Source: an uncultured Desulfobacterium sp.
GTDB taxonomy: Bacteria; Desulfobacterota; Desulfobacteria; Desulfobacterales; Desulfobacteraceae
DNA length: 39,991 bases
Direction of reading: 5' to 3'
Assembly: GCA_937124525.1 (NCBI GenBank)
Contig: CAKZLA010000034.1
Span: 1 to 39,991, forward strand
In this document: piece after piece, positions 1 to 7,344 of the stretch
Position numbering within the stretch: position 1 is the first letter of the stretch
Layout of the letters: each line of letters begins with the position of its first letter
The notes under the pieces: model-generated
Databases searched by the model: none
What the model saw: only the letters and a program-made list of their open reading frames with translations
What the model was told of the DNA's origin: nothing
Made by a program: the position numbers and the translations under genes

Positions 1-1
1 G

Positions 2-1300
2 ATCAAGGCATCGGAGCGAGTGCTCATTGTGGGGGGGGGCAACGTCGGGATCATTGCCGGATACCATGCCCTCCAGGCAGACATTGAAGTGGTGGCTGTC
101 ATTGAAGGATTGCCCGAGGTGGGGGGATATAAGGTCCATGCAGATAAGTTGAAACGACTGGGAGTGCCCATTTTCACCCGGCACACCGTTGTGTCCGCCA
201 ATGGTACGGACCATTTGGAATCGGTGACCATGGCGGCCATAGATGACCACTGGAAGGTTATCCCCGGCACGGAAAAAACCGTTGAAGTGGACACCCTGCT
301 CATTGCCGTGGGGCTTTCTCCAGTGAATGAGTTTTTTCATAAGGCAAAGGAGTGGGGGATGGATGTCCATTCTGCCGGGGATGCCCAGGAAATTGCCGAG
401 GCCTCCGCCGCCATGTTTACGGGGAAAATAGAAGGGGTTAAAATTGGAAAATCCCTGGGGGTATATCAAGGCGAGATTCCCCAGGCCTGGCTGGACAAGG
501 CAAGTGTTTTAAAATCACGTCCCGGTGGGATAAAAAAACAGGCACTGCCATTGCCTGTGCCGGAAGGGGTCATGCCGATGTTTCACTGCACCCAGGAAAT
601 TCCCTGCAACCCCTGCACCTCCATCTGTCCAGAACATATTATCAAAACGGAAAAAAATCTCATCACCGGCCTTCCCCATGTGGATGCCGTGGATAAGTGC
701 AAGGGATGTCTCAATTGTGTGGCCATCTGCCCGGGCCTTGCAGTTAGTGTGGTGGATTATCGAAAGGATAAGGCCAATCCAACCGTTACCATTCCCTATG
801 AGATGGGCCGGGATGCCGTGGAAAAGGGTATCATGATTACGGTCACCGATGTGGATGGTGCCGTTATTGGTGATTACCCGGTGCAACGGGTGGTGGTGAA
901 TAAAAAGAAATTTCCCGGTACCCTTATGGTCCAGATAAAAATGGAGCACGAACTGGCATCCAGGGCCATTGGGATCAAGGAGCAGAAAAGTCCGCTGACC
1001 TCCCTGGATATTCCGGATCTTTCTGCCTGCCCCGATGACGCCATTATCTGTCGATGCGAACGCATCACCGCAGGGGAGATCCGGGCTGCCATCCGGGAGG
1101 GCGTAAGGGACATTAACCAGCTCAAAGGGTTGAACCGTACGGGCATGGGGGCCTGTGGGTCTAAAACCTGCCGGCCCATGGTCATGGGGTTGTTCCGGGA
1201 TGAGGGCATTGATCTTAAAGAGGTGACGGACGGCACCCATCGTCCCATGTTTGTGGAGGTGCCCTTTGGCACCCTGGCCGGTGCCAAAGGAGGTGAATGA
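2..1300 (+). CDS. FAD/NAD(P) oxidoreductase with ferredoxin and BFD-like [2Fe-2S] domains (5' partial)
   Basis: The reading frame is open to the left edge, so the N-terminus lies outside the window. The visible part starts in a Rossmann segment (VGGGNVG) and runs through the second half of a pyridine-nucleotide-disulfide-type flavoprotein. A two-cluster ferredoxin domain follows: PCNPCTSICP near 600-640 and CKGCLNCVAICPG near 700-735. The C-terminal [2Fe-2S] domain is BFD-like, with CRC (about 1050) and GACGSKTC (about 1150). This architecture resembles the large subunits of multi-subunit D-hydroxyproline, opine or sarcosine dehydrogenases, which pass electrons from an FAD amine dehydrogenase to a carrier. 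The next gene overlaps its stop codon and encodes a matching DAO-family subunit, which supports one complex. Substrate is inferred from context only. Confidence 0.85.
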   Translation: MKASERVLIVGGGNVGIIAGYHALQADIEVVAVIEGLPEVGGYKVHADKLKRLGVPIFTRHTVVSANGTDHLESVTMAAIDDHWKVIPGTEKTVEVDTLLIAVGLSPVNEFFHKAKEWGMDVHSAGDAQEIAEASAAMFTGKIEGVKIGKSLGVYQGEIPQAWLDKASVLKSRPGGIKKQALPLPVPEGVMPMFHCTQEIPCNPCTSICPEHIIKTEKNLITGLPHVDAVDKCKGCLNCVAICPGLAVSVVDYRKDKANPTVTIPYEMGRDAVEKGIMITVTDVDGAVIGDYPVQRVVVNKKKFPGTLMVQIKMEHELASRAIGIKEQKSPLTSLDIPDLSACPDDAIICRCERITAGEIRAAIREGVRDINQLKGLNRTGMGACGSKTCRPMVMGLFRDEGIDLKEVTDGTHRPMFVEVPFGTLAGAKGGE

Positions 1301-2457
1301 TGACAACTCAATATGATGTAATTCTCATTGGTGCAGGTTCTGTGGGGGTGCCGGCGGCCATAGCTCTGGGTGGCCTGGGGGTGAAAACCTGTGTGATTGA
1401 TAAGATGGCCTCCCCGGGCCAGGGGGAGAATAAACATGCCATTGGGGGCATCCGGGCTACCCATTCTGATCCGGGTAAAATCATTGCCTGCATGCGATCC
1501 ATTGAAATTTTTTCCACCTGGCAGTACACTCATGGGGATGACATTGAATGGCTCAAGGGCGGGTATCTTTTTCCGGTTTACAGACAGGAGGAAGAAGCCC
1601 TTTTAAAGGGATTTCTTCCCATCCAGAAAGAACATGGACTCAATATTGATTATGTGGATGCCGACACCGTGGCTTCTGTGGCTCCTGGTATTAATCGCCG
1701 GGGCCTTTTAGGAGGCACCTTTTCCCCGGATGACGGGTCTGCTTCTCCCCTGATCACTGGCAGTGCATTCTTTCGCCGGGCCGTGGCCACGGGGAGTGTT
1801 GATTTTTATTTCAATGAGATGGTCATGGAAATACACCGGGAAAAGGATCAGGTGTGCGGGGTGACTACCAATAAGGGCCGTTACAATGCCCCGGTGATTA
1901 TAGATGCTGCAGGCCCTTTTTCCAGGGAATTGGGGGCACTTGTGGGACAGGATATTCCTGTATTCCCCGACTGCCATGAGGGGGGCGTATCAGAGCCAGT
2001 GGAGCCTTTTTTCAAGGCCATGCTGGTGGATCTTCGCCCGGCCCCGGGGTCCCGGAATTACTATTTTTATCAAAATGCCCATGGTCATGTTATCTTTTGT
2101 ATTACCCCTGATCCCCCCATTGTGGGCACGGACAAGCGGGAAACCTCCCAGTTCCTTCCCCAGGTGGCCGCCCGCATGGTGGACCTTTTGCCCCGGCTGA
2201 AGAACATCCGGGTGCGCCGGGTGTGGCGGGGACTTTATCCCATGACTCCGGACGGCAGCCCCATCCTGGGATGGAACAAAGAGATTGGGGGATTGCTCCA
2301 TGCCACAGGCATGTGCGGCCAGGGATATATGCTGGGTCCGGGTCTGGGGGAGATAATTGCCAGAATGGTGACCAAAGACGTCACCCTAAAGGATGCTGTT
2401 GTCATTGATGAATTTTCCCTGTACCGTGATTTTGGGGGAGAAGAAGGCCTGAAATAA
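1300..2457 (+). CDS. FAD-dependent D-amino-acid/imino-acid dehydrogenase (DAO family)
   Basis: A protein of about 385 residues. The N-terminal dinucleotide-binding motif GAGSVGVPAA is followed by an acidic/Lys turn (CVIDK). The C-terminal FAD-contact region has MTPDGSPILG and GMCGQGYMLGPGLGE, typical of the DadA/glycine-oxidase/sarcosine-oxidase beta superfamily. It probably oxidises a cyclic or secondary D-amino acid to an imine and hands electrons to the upstream Fe-S flavoprotein. The start could be ATG 1297 (overlapping the previous stop) or ATG 1300. AGGAGG at 1289-1294 is better spaced for 1300, so that start is used. Translational coupling with the upstream gene is evident. The neighbours (epimerase and RidA) suggest D-proline or D-hydroxyproline as substrate; this is an inference. 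Confidence 0.85.
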   Translation: MTTQYDVILIGAGSVGVPAAIALGGLGVKTCVIDKMASPGQGENKHAIGGIRATHSDPGKIIACMRSIEIFSTWQYTHGDDIEWLKGGYLFPVYRQEEEALLKGFLPIQKEHGLNIDYVDADTVASVAPGINRRGLLGGTFSPDDGSASPLITGSAFFRRAVATGSVDFYFNEMVMEIHREKDQVCGVTTNKGRYNAPVIIDAAGPFSRELGALVGQDIPVFPDCHEGGVSEPVEPFFKAMLVDLRPAPGSRNYYFYQNAHGHVIFCITPDPPIVGTDKRETSQFLPQVAARMVDLLPRLKNIRVRRVWRGLYPMTPDGSPILGWNKEIGGLLHATGMCGQGYMLGPGLGEIIARMVTKDVTLKDAVVIDEFSLYRDFGGEEGLK

Positions 2458-2465
2458 AAAAAAAT

Positions 2466-2482
2466 GGGGTCAGGCTTGGCTT
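2466..2482 (+). repeat. GGGGTCAGGCTTG-type dispersed motif, copy 1
   Basis: The motif GGGGTCAGGCTTGGCTT begins 8 bases after a stop codon. A variant (GGGTTAGGCTTGGCTTA) lies at 4359-4375 just after ridA, and a third copy at 34162-34174 follows ppsA. All three sit immediately 3' of genes, like REP-type extragenic elements. Confidence 0.5.
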
Positions 2483-2485
2483 ATT

Positions 2486-2552
2486 GGGGTTGTTTATCCC
2501 GATCCATGCAAACCAGACCTCCCCGGAGTGTCTGGTGTTATGACCAACCCCC
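2486..2552. repeat. Small palindromic element with nested hairpin
   Basis: The outer ends GGGGTTGTTTAT and ATGACCAACCCC are imperfectly complementary and enclose CCAGAC/GTCTGG. The right end resembles the terminal repeat of the element at 17989-18118 (TTATGACCAACCCC), so this may be a decayed relative. It could also act as a terminator for the upstream pair, although no clear U-tract follows. Confidence 0.35.
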
Positions 2553-2591
2553 CCAAAAAAAAAATGAACATTGAGTGTGACCTCAAGAGTC

Positions 2592-2707
2592 CTAAGTTCT
2601 CATAACTCATTGAAATTATTAAGGCCTATAAAATCAAGCTCTAAGGTACAGGCTCTATAATTTCAGGGGGTTAGCAAATTTCAATACACAACATGCAGAG
2701 AACTTAG
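2592..2707. repeat. MITE-like inverted-repeat element between dehydrogenase and epimerase genes
   Basis: A perfect 10-bp inverted repeat (CTAAGTTCTC at 2592-2601, GAGAACTTAG at 2698-2707) encloses about 96 bp. Just inside the left end, ATAACTCATTGAAATTATTAA resembles the interior of the repeat family found at 18.4, 20.6 and 22.8 kb. It occupies most of the roughly 300-base gap 2458-2761; no other gene is seen there. Confidence 0.4.
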
Positions 2708-2761
2708 AACTTACGAGGTGTGACAAAGGACAGGGAAAATTTATTACTGACGAGGAACTAT

Positions 2762-3775
2762 ATGAATATTAAAAAAATAGTAACCACAGTGGATGCCCAC
2801 ACCGCAGGGGAAGCCACCCGCATTGTCACCGGAGGAATCCCCCATATCCCCGGCAAAACCATGGTGGAAAAAAAAGAGTGGATACAAGAACATCTGGATG
2901 ATCTTCGTAAAATGCTTATGTGGGAACCCCGGGGGCACCAGGATATGTTTGGTGCCATTTTAACGGCCCCGGCCTCGGAGGATGCCCACACCGGGGTTGT
3001 GTTCATGGATTCCGGCGGGTACCTGGACATGTGTGGCCATGGTTCCATGGGGGCGGCTGCCGTGCTGGTGGATACCGGAATGGTGTCTGTGGATGGCCTT
3101 GAAGATGGCATGGCAAAAAAGATTGTTCTGGATACCCCTGCCGGAAAGGTCACGGCCCGGGTGAGTATCCAGGATGGGGGCGCAGACGAGGTGACTGTTC
3201 AGAATGTGCCCGCCTTTTATTATGATACCGTGGAAATCCAATTGACAGAGTTGGGAACAATTCGGGTGGATATCGCCTATGGGGGTAATTTCTTTGGCCT
3301 TGTCAATGTGGCTCAGCTTAAGATGTCCCTGGATTTGTCCTGCCTGGATCAATTAAAAGCCCTGGGCCTTGAGATCCGGGATCGGGTTAATGATGCTGTT
3401 TCCATTGTGCATCCTGGCACGGGTAAGCCTGCCCGGGTGGATCTTACGGAGATATACCAAAATGGTGATCCCGTGAAAAATATGGTAATTTTTGGTAATG
3501 GTCAGGTGGATCGTTCTCCCTGTGGCACGGGCACCTGTGCCAAGATGGCCTGGCTCCATGAAATGGGACGTCTTGGTGTGGGAGAAACCTATGATCATGC
3601 CAGTATGTTAAACACCCTTTTTACAGGCAAAATTGTCGCAGAAACCCGGGTGGGAGACAGGGCTGCCATAGTTCCTGAAATCACCGGTAAAGCCCATATC
3701 ACCGGATTCCATCAATTTGTGGCAGAACATAAAGATCCTTTTAAAGCCGGGTTCTTGTTAACTCATCAACCGTAA
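2762..3775 (+). CDS. Proline racemase / 4-hydroxyproline 2-epimerase family protein
   Basis: The 337-residue length fits the family. Both catalytic cysteines of the racemase/epimerase branch are present: Cys91 in MCGHGSMG and Cys254 in DRSPCGTGTC. The dehydratase branch has Thr in place of the second Cys, so epimerisation rather than dehydration is predicted. A GTG at 2720 would add 14 residues, but ATG 2762 is preceded by GAGGAA (2752-2757) and gives the usual family N-terminus (MNIKKIVTTVDAHTAGE), so it is chosen. The enzyme would interconvert L- and D-proline or trans-4-L- and cis-4-D-hydroxyproline, feeding the FAD dehydrogenase encoded upstream. Which substrate is used cannot be read from the sequence. 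Confidence 0.88.
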   Translation: MNIKKIVTTVDAHTAGEATRIVTGGIPHIPGKTMVEKKEWIQEHLDDLRKMLMWEPRGHQDMFGAILTAPASEDAHTGVVFMDSGGYLDMCGHGSMGAAAVLVDTGMVSVDGLEDGMAKKIVLDTPAGKVTARVSIQDGGADEVTVQNVPAFYYDTVEIQLTELGTIRVDIAYGGNFFGLVNVAQLKMSLDLSCLDQLKALGLEIRDRVNDAVSIVHPGTGKPARVDLTEIYQNGDPVKNMVIFGNGQVDRSPCGTGTCAKMAWLHEMGRLGVGETYDHASMLNTLFTGKIVAETRVGDRAAIVPEITGKAHITGFHQFVAEHKDPFKAGFLLTHQP

Positions 3776-3859
3776 TATTTTTCAAATAACCGCCATGTCG
3801 GCCTATCGACACAACAAATAATGAAAATGGCATAATGCCGCCCCCAACGTCTCACCAGC

Positions 3860-3955
3860 ATGTGTGATATGCGTATTCCTCTTACCTTTGCTGAATCAGG
3901 CTGTCGCCTTCTTTTGGAAATCATCAGAGACGCAGCCAAAGCCACCATCATATAA
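3860..3955 (+). other. Possible coding remnant upstream of ridA
   Basis: A 31-codon ATG frame (open for about 40 codons) has protein-like composition (e.g. RIPLTFAESGCRLLLEIIRD) but no family I recognise. It ends just before the ridA ribosome-binding site. It may be the tail of a decayed gene or chance. Confidence 0.15.
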
Positions 3956-3968
3956 AGGAGATTTTTTT

Positions 3969-4349
3969 ATGTCCAAAACAATAGTTAAAACCGATAACGC
4001 CCCTGCTGCCATAGGTCCTTATTCCCAGGGTGTGGTCACCAATGGACTTTTATTTACCTCGGGTCAGCTTCCCATTGATCCTGCAACGGGTAAAATTCCC
4101 GAAGTATCCATTGGGGAAAAAGCCGCCATTGTTTTTAAAAACCTTGATGCCATTGCAAAAGAGGCCGGTACAACGCTTGATAATGCAGTGAAAATAACGG
4201 TGTATCTGGCAGATATCAACAATTTTGCCGCCGTGAATGAGGTCTATGCCCAATACTTTAAAGAACCCTTTCCCGCCCGCAGCGCATTCCAGGTAGCAGC
4301 ATTGCCTCTGGGTGCAGATCTTGAGGTAGAAGGGGTTTTTCAGTTTTAA
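3969..4349 (+). CDS. ridA: RidA family enamine/imine deaminase
   Basis: This 126-residue protein has the canonical YjgF/YER057c/UK114 pattern: N-terminal APAAIGPYSQGV, central SGQLPIDPATG, and C-terminal PARSAFQVAALPLGA, whose Arg is the conserved substrate carboxylate ligand, followed by the EVEGVF glutamate. RidA hydrolyses reactive 2-aminoacrylate and other enamines/imines to keto acids. Such imines are the expected products of the FAD amino-acid dehydrogenase encoded upstream, so its placement here makes functional sense. The start is ATG 3969 with AAAGGAG at 3954-3960. The 193-bp gap to the epimerase gene leaves open whether it is co-transcribed. Confidence 0.95.
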   Translation: MSKTIVKTDNAPAAIGPYSQGVVTNGLLFTSGQLPIDPATGKIPEVSIGEKAAIVFKNLDAIAKEAGTTLDNAVKITVYLADINNFAAVNEVYAQYFKEPFPARSAFQVAALPLGADLEVEGVFQF

Positions 4350-4358
4350 TAGGAAGAT

Positions 4359-4375
4359 GGGTTAGGCTTGGCTTA
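4359..4375 (+). repeat. GGGGTCAGGCTTG-type dispersed motif, variant copy 2
   Basis: GGGTTAGGCTTGGCTTA lies 10 bases after the ridA stop and matches the motif at 2466-2482 with one substitution in the shared core. Confidence 0.4.
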
Positions 4376-4505
4376 TGGGGCTATGGGCTTAACCGGGGGC
4401 TTTTGGGGCAGGCCTACTTTGCCATGCTTCCCTTTCAGATGTTGATTTTTAAAGCCCTTGGGGAAAAAATTCTGGAGCATGCAGCGACCTTGTAAAACGG
4501 GATCA

Positions 4506-7214
4506 TCAGAAAAAACCAAATTGTGCCAGCCGTTTTTTCACGGTGGGATACTGTTTTTTTCCCACCATCAGATGATAGTTTTCCGCTTTGATGACATGTT
4601 TTTTCAAGACCGGGTCGGTGGTGAGAAGGGCAATCAAATCCTTGTCTGGATTCACCTTGAGGATGTACATATCTTTTACAATTTTTAAAGGCTCCATGCG
4701 TGCCAGAACCGATTGAAAAAATGTTTCCCATATTTCCGGCGGATTTTTTGAGATATGGGTCCTAAAATAGTCAATTCTGTTTTGTACGTCCTTAGGGCTG
4801 CTGCAATCCTTGAGAAAGGATTGGTAATCCACAAGATAGCTGGATGTGGTGACCCGTTTTCCCACACTTTCCAGGGCCAGTCGTTTCACAGGATCTTCAC
4901 CCAACAGGGAGAGCAGGTGCCTGGTTTCATCAAGGATGATTTCAGCGCTTTGCTTCTCAATGCCAGCGGAAAAGGATTTTTCCTTATCCAGAACAAAGGC
5001 ACCAAAATCGGTGAGGCGAACATATGTCAAGCCATCGTAGATGCTCAGATAGGATTTGTCTGACAGGAGGTAGCGCTCATTCCTGGGCTCAGAATAGGCC
5101 AGAGAAACCATATTCAGGCTGCCGAAAAAAAACAGCAGGGCTTTCATCAGAGGCAAGGAGATGGTCTGGCCTGTATCTGTCTTTGATACACCAATGGTGC
5201 AACCATGCCCATAGTATCCTGATTGGAGCGAGAATCTTTTCATGGTCCAGGGAGATAGATCAAGACAAACCTGGTCGATTTCCACTGGATTTGAAAATGG
5301 ATTGGTTTCAAGTCCCCGGTAACAGATGGCTTGGACAAGATTTCCCACAGCAACCCACTCCCCCTTGGGAAGCAGTGTCAACAGGGTTTTAAATGATTGT
5401 CTGATCTCTTTCTCAGCTTTTTCGGAGTCATATTCGGGTTTTTGTCGTTTGACATGATTCAACAATTCCCTGCATCGAAGGGTTTTATAGTCTGTGAAGT
5501 CCAGATATTGTTTGATTCTGTTTTTGAGGAAAAGTGGCAGGTTGTGCATTGCCTCATCCTTCCATTGTGCCCCGGATATAAAGAAATCGGCAAGGGAAGC
5601 GGTTTTGAAATATTTCATGGGGGGATGATCTTCTCCGTGGAATTCATTCAGGCCGCACAGTGTGGACATTTTTTTCAAAGAAGCAACCTTGACTCTATCT
5701 CCGTTTTTTGTGAATTCAAGGTTATCCTGGGCGATGAAGGCCAAGATCGTGGGAAGCTGCTCAAAGAAGTGTTTCTCTTCATAAACAGCATAGGCCTGGG
5801 GGTCAATATAATCATCTGAAACCGGTACGACATCATAGAGAGCCGGGAGAGGCAGGACTTTTTTCAAATGGGGAATAAAATCTTCATGGATATTGAATTT
5901 ATAACCAGCCGTTGAATAACTGGTATTCCATGTTCTCTCTATCTTAAAAAGAAAAAAAGCGGGGTGCTGTATTACTTCCACATCCCACTGGGTTTTGGGT
6001 GGAAACGCCTTGCCAAGCAATGGCAGCAAGGATGCCGGCAGTTCAGGGAATTTTTCTTGTTTATCCTTCCCGTTTTTTCTTAAGCGGCTAAGTCTTTTTA
6101 AATCATCCTTACTGAAAAAAAAATAATTTTCCCAAGTGCAAAGATAGATCAGAATACCCACCTCAGCCGGCAATGTTGGCAGCAGTTTTTCAAATATATA
6201 TTTGTTGGACAGGGTGGCGGCAATCAATCTAATGCAGGTTGACGGTGTGTTTTCTTTTAAATCGTCGTATTTTTTGCGGCCATAGGTATTGGGATCAATG
6301 AAATCTCGCATCTCATTAAGGTACTGGGAATTAATTTTCTGGTAAGGGGATATCCGAAAATTGATGCAGTTTTTGACGGTTTGCTCAAGTAAGGTGTACT
6401 TTATTTTGGTATTCATGGGGGAGTCTGTGGCAGATCCGGTTTTTGTTGTTTTGACCTTTGGAAGTCTGTTAAGGGGGCCCTGACCTTTCATGGGTTGATT
6501 TTGTTCCGCAGCAATTCGGACACACCCTTCCCTCACCAGCGGGTTGGGATCTCTGCACAGATCCTGCCACAATTCTTTTGCCCAGGAGGTATCAATTTGG
6601 TTGATGATACCTGCAATGTGAATTCTGGCTGAAGGGCTCGGGTCTCTGGATGTCATCTCAAATCTGGCAATGGTAGCTGGATGGCTTGGAGAAATGTGGT
6701 AGCAGACTTTTGTTATATTTGATTTTTGCTGCCAGTTAATGAATGTGTGTGTTTTTAATAGTTTGTCAAACATTTGTCTTTGGTTATGGTAGGATAGGCA
6801 GGCCTCAAAGGCTTTCTGGCTGACATGATGTGACAGTGGGTTCTCTGAAACAAACCCCAAGTTTTCAATCAAAAGATCACGAATATCCATTCGCAGTTGA
6901 ATGGGATGGATATGGGTTAATACTGCCAGTCGTTCCACAATGGTGCCCCTGGAAGAGAGGGCCTCTTTAATACGTTCTTCGGGCCACTTATCTGCATTGC
7001 TGTGGATCAATTCTTTTTCAATGGCAGCGGTGCAGCACGCCTGGCAGACAGTACCGGCCTGGGCGGTTTTTGTATAATGAATCGCCTTTTTACCACAGAC
7101 AGCGCAGATTTTGTATGGTCGGGCTTTCCAGGGTTGCAGGGAGTTGGTCTCCTCAATGTCAATAATGGGCAAACTTTTTAATCCCTTTTTTGCGTTGGTT
7201 TTTGATTTTTTCAT
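4506..7214 (-). CDS. Large protein of unknown function encoded next to a SNF2 helicase
   Basis: I do not recognise this 902-residue protein as a named family. Residues 37-60 form CAVC-x16-CQAC, a likely zinc ribbon/knuckle. Residues of roughly 180-240 look HEAT-like (DPNPLVREGCVRIAAEQ), with an earlier similar unit containing DPSPSARIHIAG. The middle is rich in aromatic and charged residues without an obvious enzymatic motif. The last 55 or so residues (ILKVNPDKDLIALL... to LAQFGFF) faintly recall the small helicase-associated domain of XPB/Ssl2-type proteins; this is unverified. No signal peptide or membrane segments are seen, so it is probably cytoplasmic. It lies 130 bp downstream of the helicase gene on the same strand, consistent with an operon and a partnership. 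Start ATG 7214 has only a weak ribosome-binding site. Confidence 0.85.
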   Translation of the reverse strand: MKKSKTNAKKGLKSLPIIDIEETNSLQPWKARPYKICAVCGKKAIHYTKTAQAGTVCQACCTAAIEKELIHSNADKWPEERIKEALSSRGTIVERLAVLTHIHPIQLRMDIRDLLIENLGFVSENPLSHHVSQKAFEACLSYHNQRQMFDKLLKTHTFINWQQKSNITKVCYHISPSHPATIARFEMTSRDPSPSARIHIAGIINQIDTSWAKELWQDLCRDPNPLVREGCVRIAAEQNQPMKGQGPLNRLPKVKTTKTGSATDSPMNTKIKYTLLEQTVKNCINFRISPYQKINSQYLNEMRDFIDPNTYGRKKYDDLKENTPSTCIRLIAATLSNKYIFEKLLPTLPAEVGILIYLCTWENYFFFSKDDLKRLSRLRKNGKDKQEKFPELPASLLPLLGKAFPPKTQWDVEVIQHPAFFLFKIERTWNTSYSTAGYKFNIHEDFIPHLKKVLPLPALYDVVPVSDDYIDPQAYAVYEEKHFFEQLPTILAFIAQDNLEFTKNGDRVKVASLKKMSTLCGLNEFHGEDHPPMKYFKTASLADFFISGAQWKDEAMHNLPLFLKNRIKQYLDFTDYKTLRCRELLNHVKRQKPEYDSEKAEKEIRQSFKTLLTLLPKGEWVAVGNLVQAICYRGLETNPFSNPVEIDQVCLDLSPWTMKRFSLQSGYYGHGCTIGVSKTDTGQTISLPLMKALLFFFGSLNMVSLAYSEPRNERYLLSDKSYLSIYDGLTYVRLTDFGAFVLDKEKSFSAGIEKQSAEIILDETRHLLSLLGEDPVKRLALESVGKRVTTSSYLVDYQSFLKDCSSPKDVQNRIDYFRTHISKNPPEIWETFFQSVLARMEPLKIVKDMYILKVNPDKDLIALLTTDPVLKKHVIKAENYHLMVGKKQYPTVKKRLAQFGFF

Positions 7215-7344
7215 ATTCTCTATTTTTACTTTGTTAGGTTCACAAATCTATCTAACAATTTTTGACGTTTCACAGTAAAAACTCCCCAAAAGGCACTTGG
7301 TTACAGTGGAATTCATGTGTTATGGATAAGTTAACAAAGTAGAA

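Noticed and set aside
515..1533. Long minus-strand frames (263 and 219 codons) opposite the first two genes
   Set aside because: Shadows of the plus-strand flavoprotein genes; no ribosome-binding sites and no family features.
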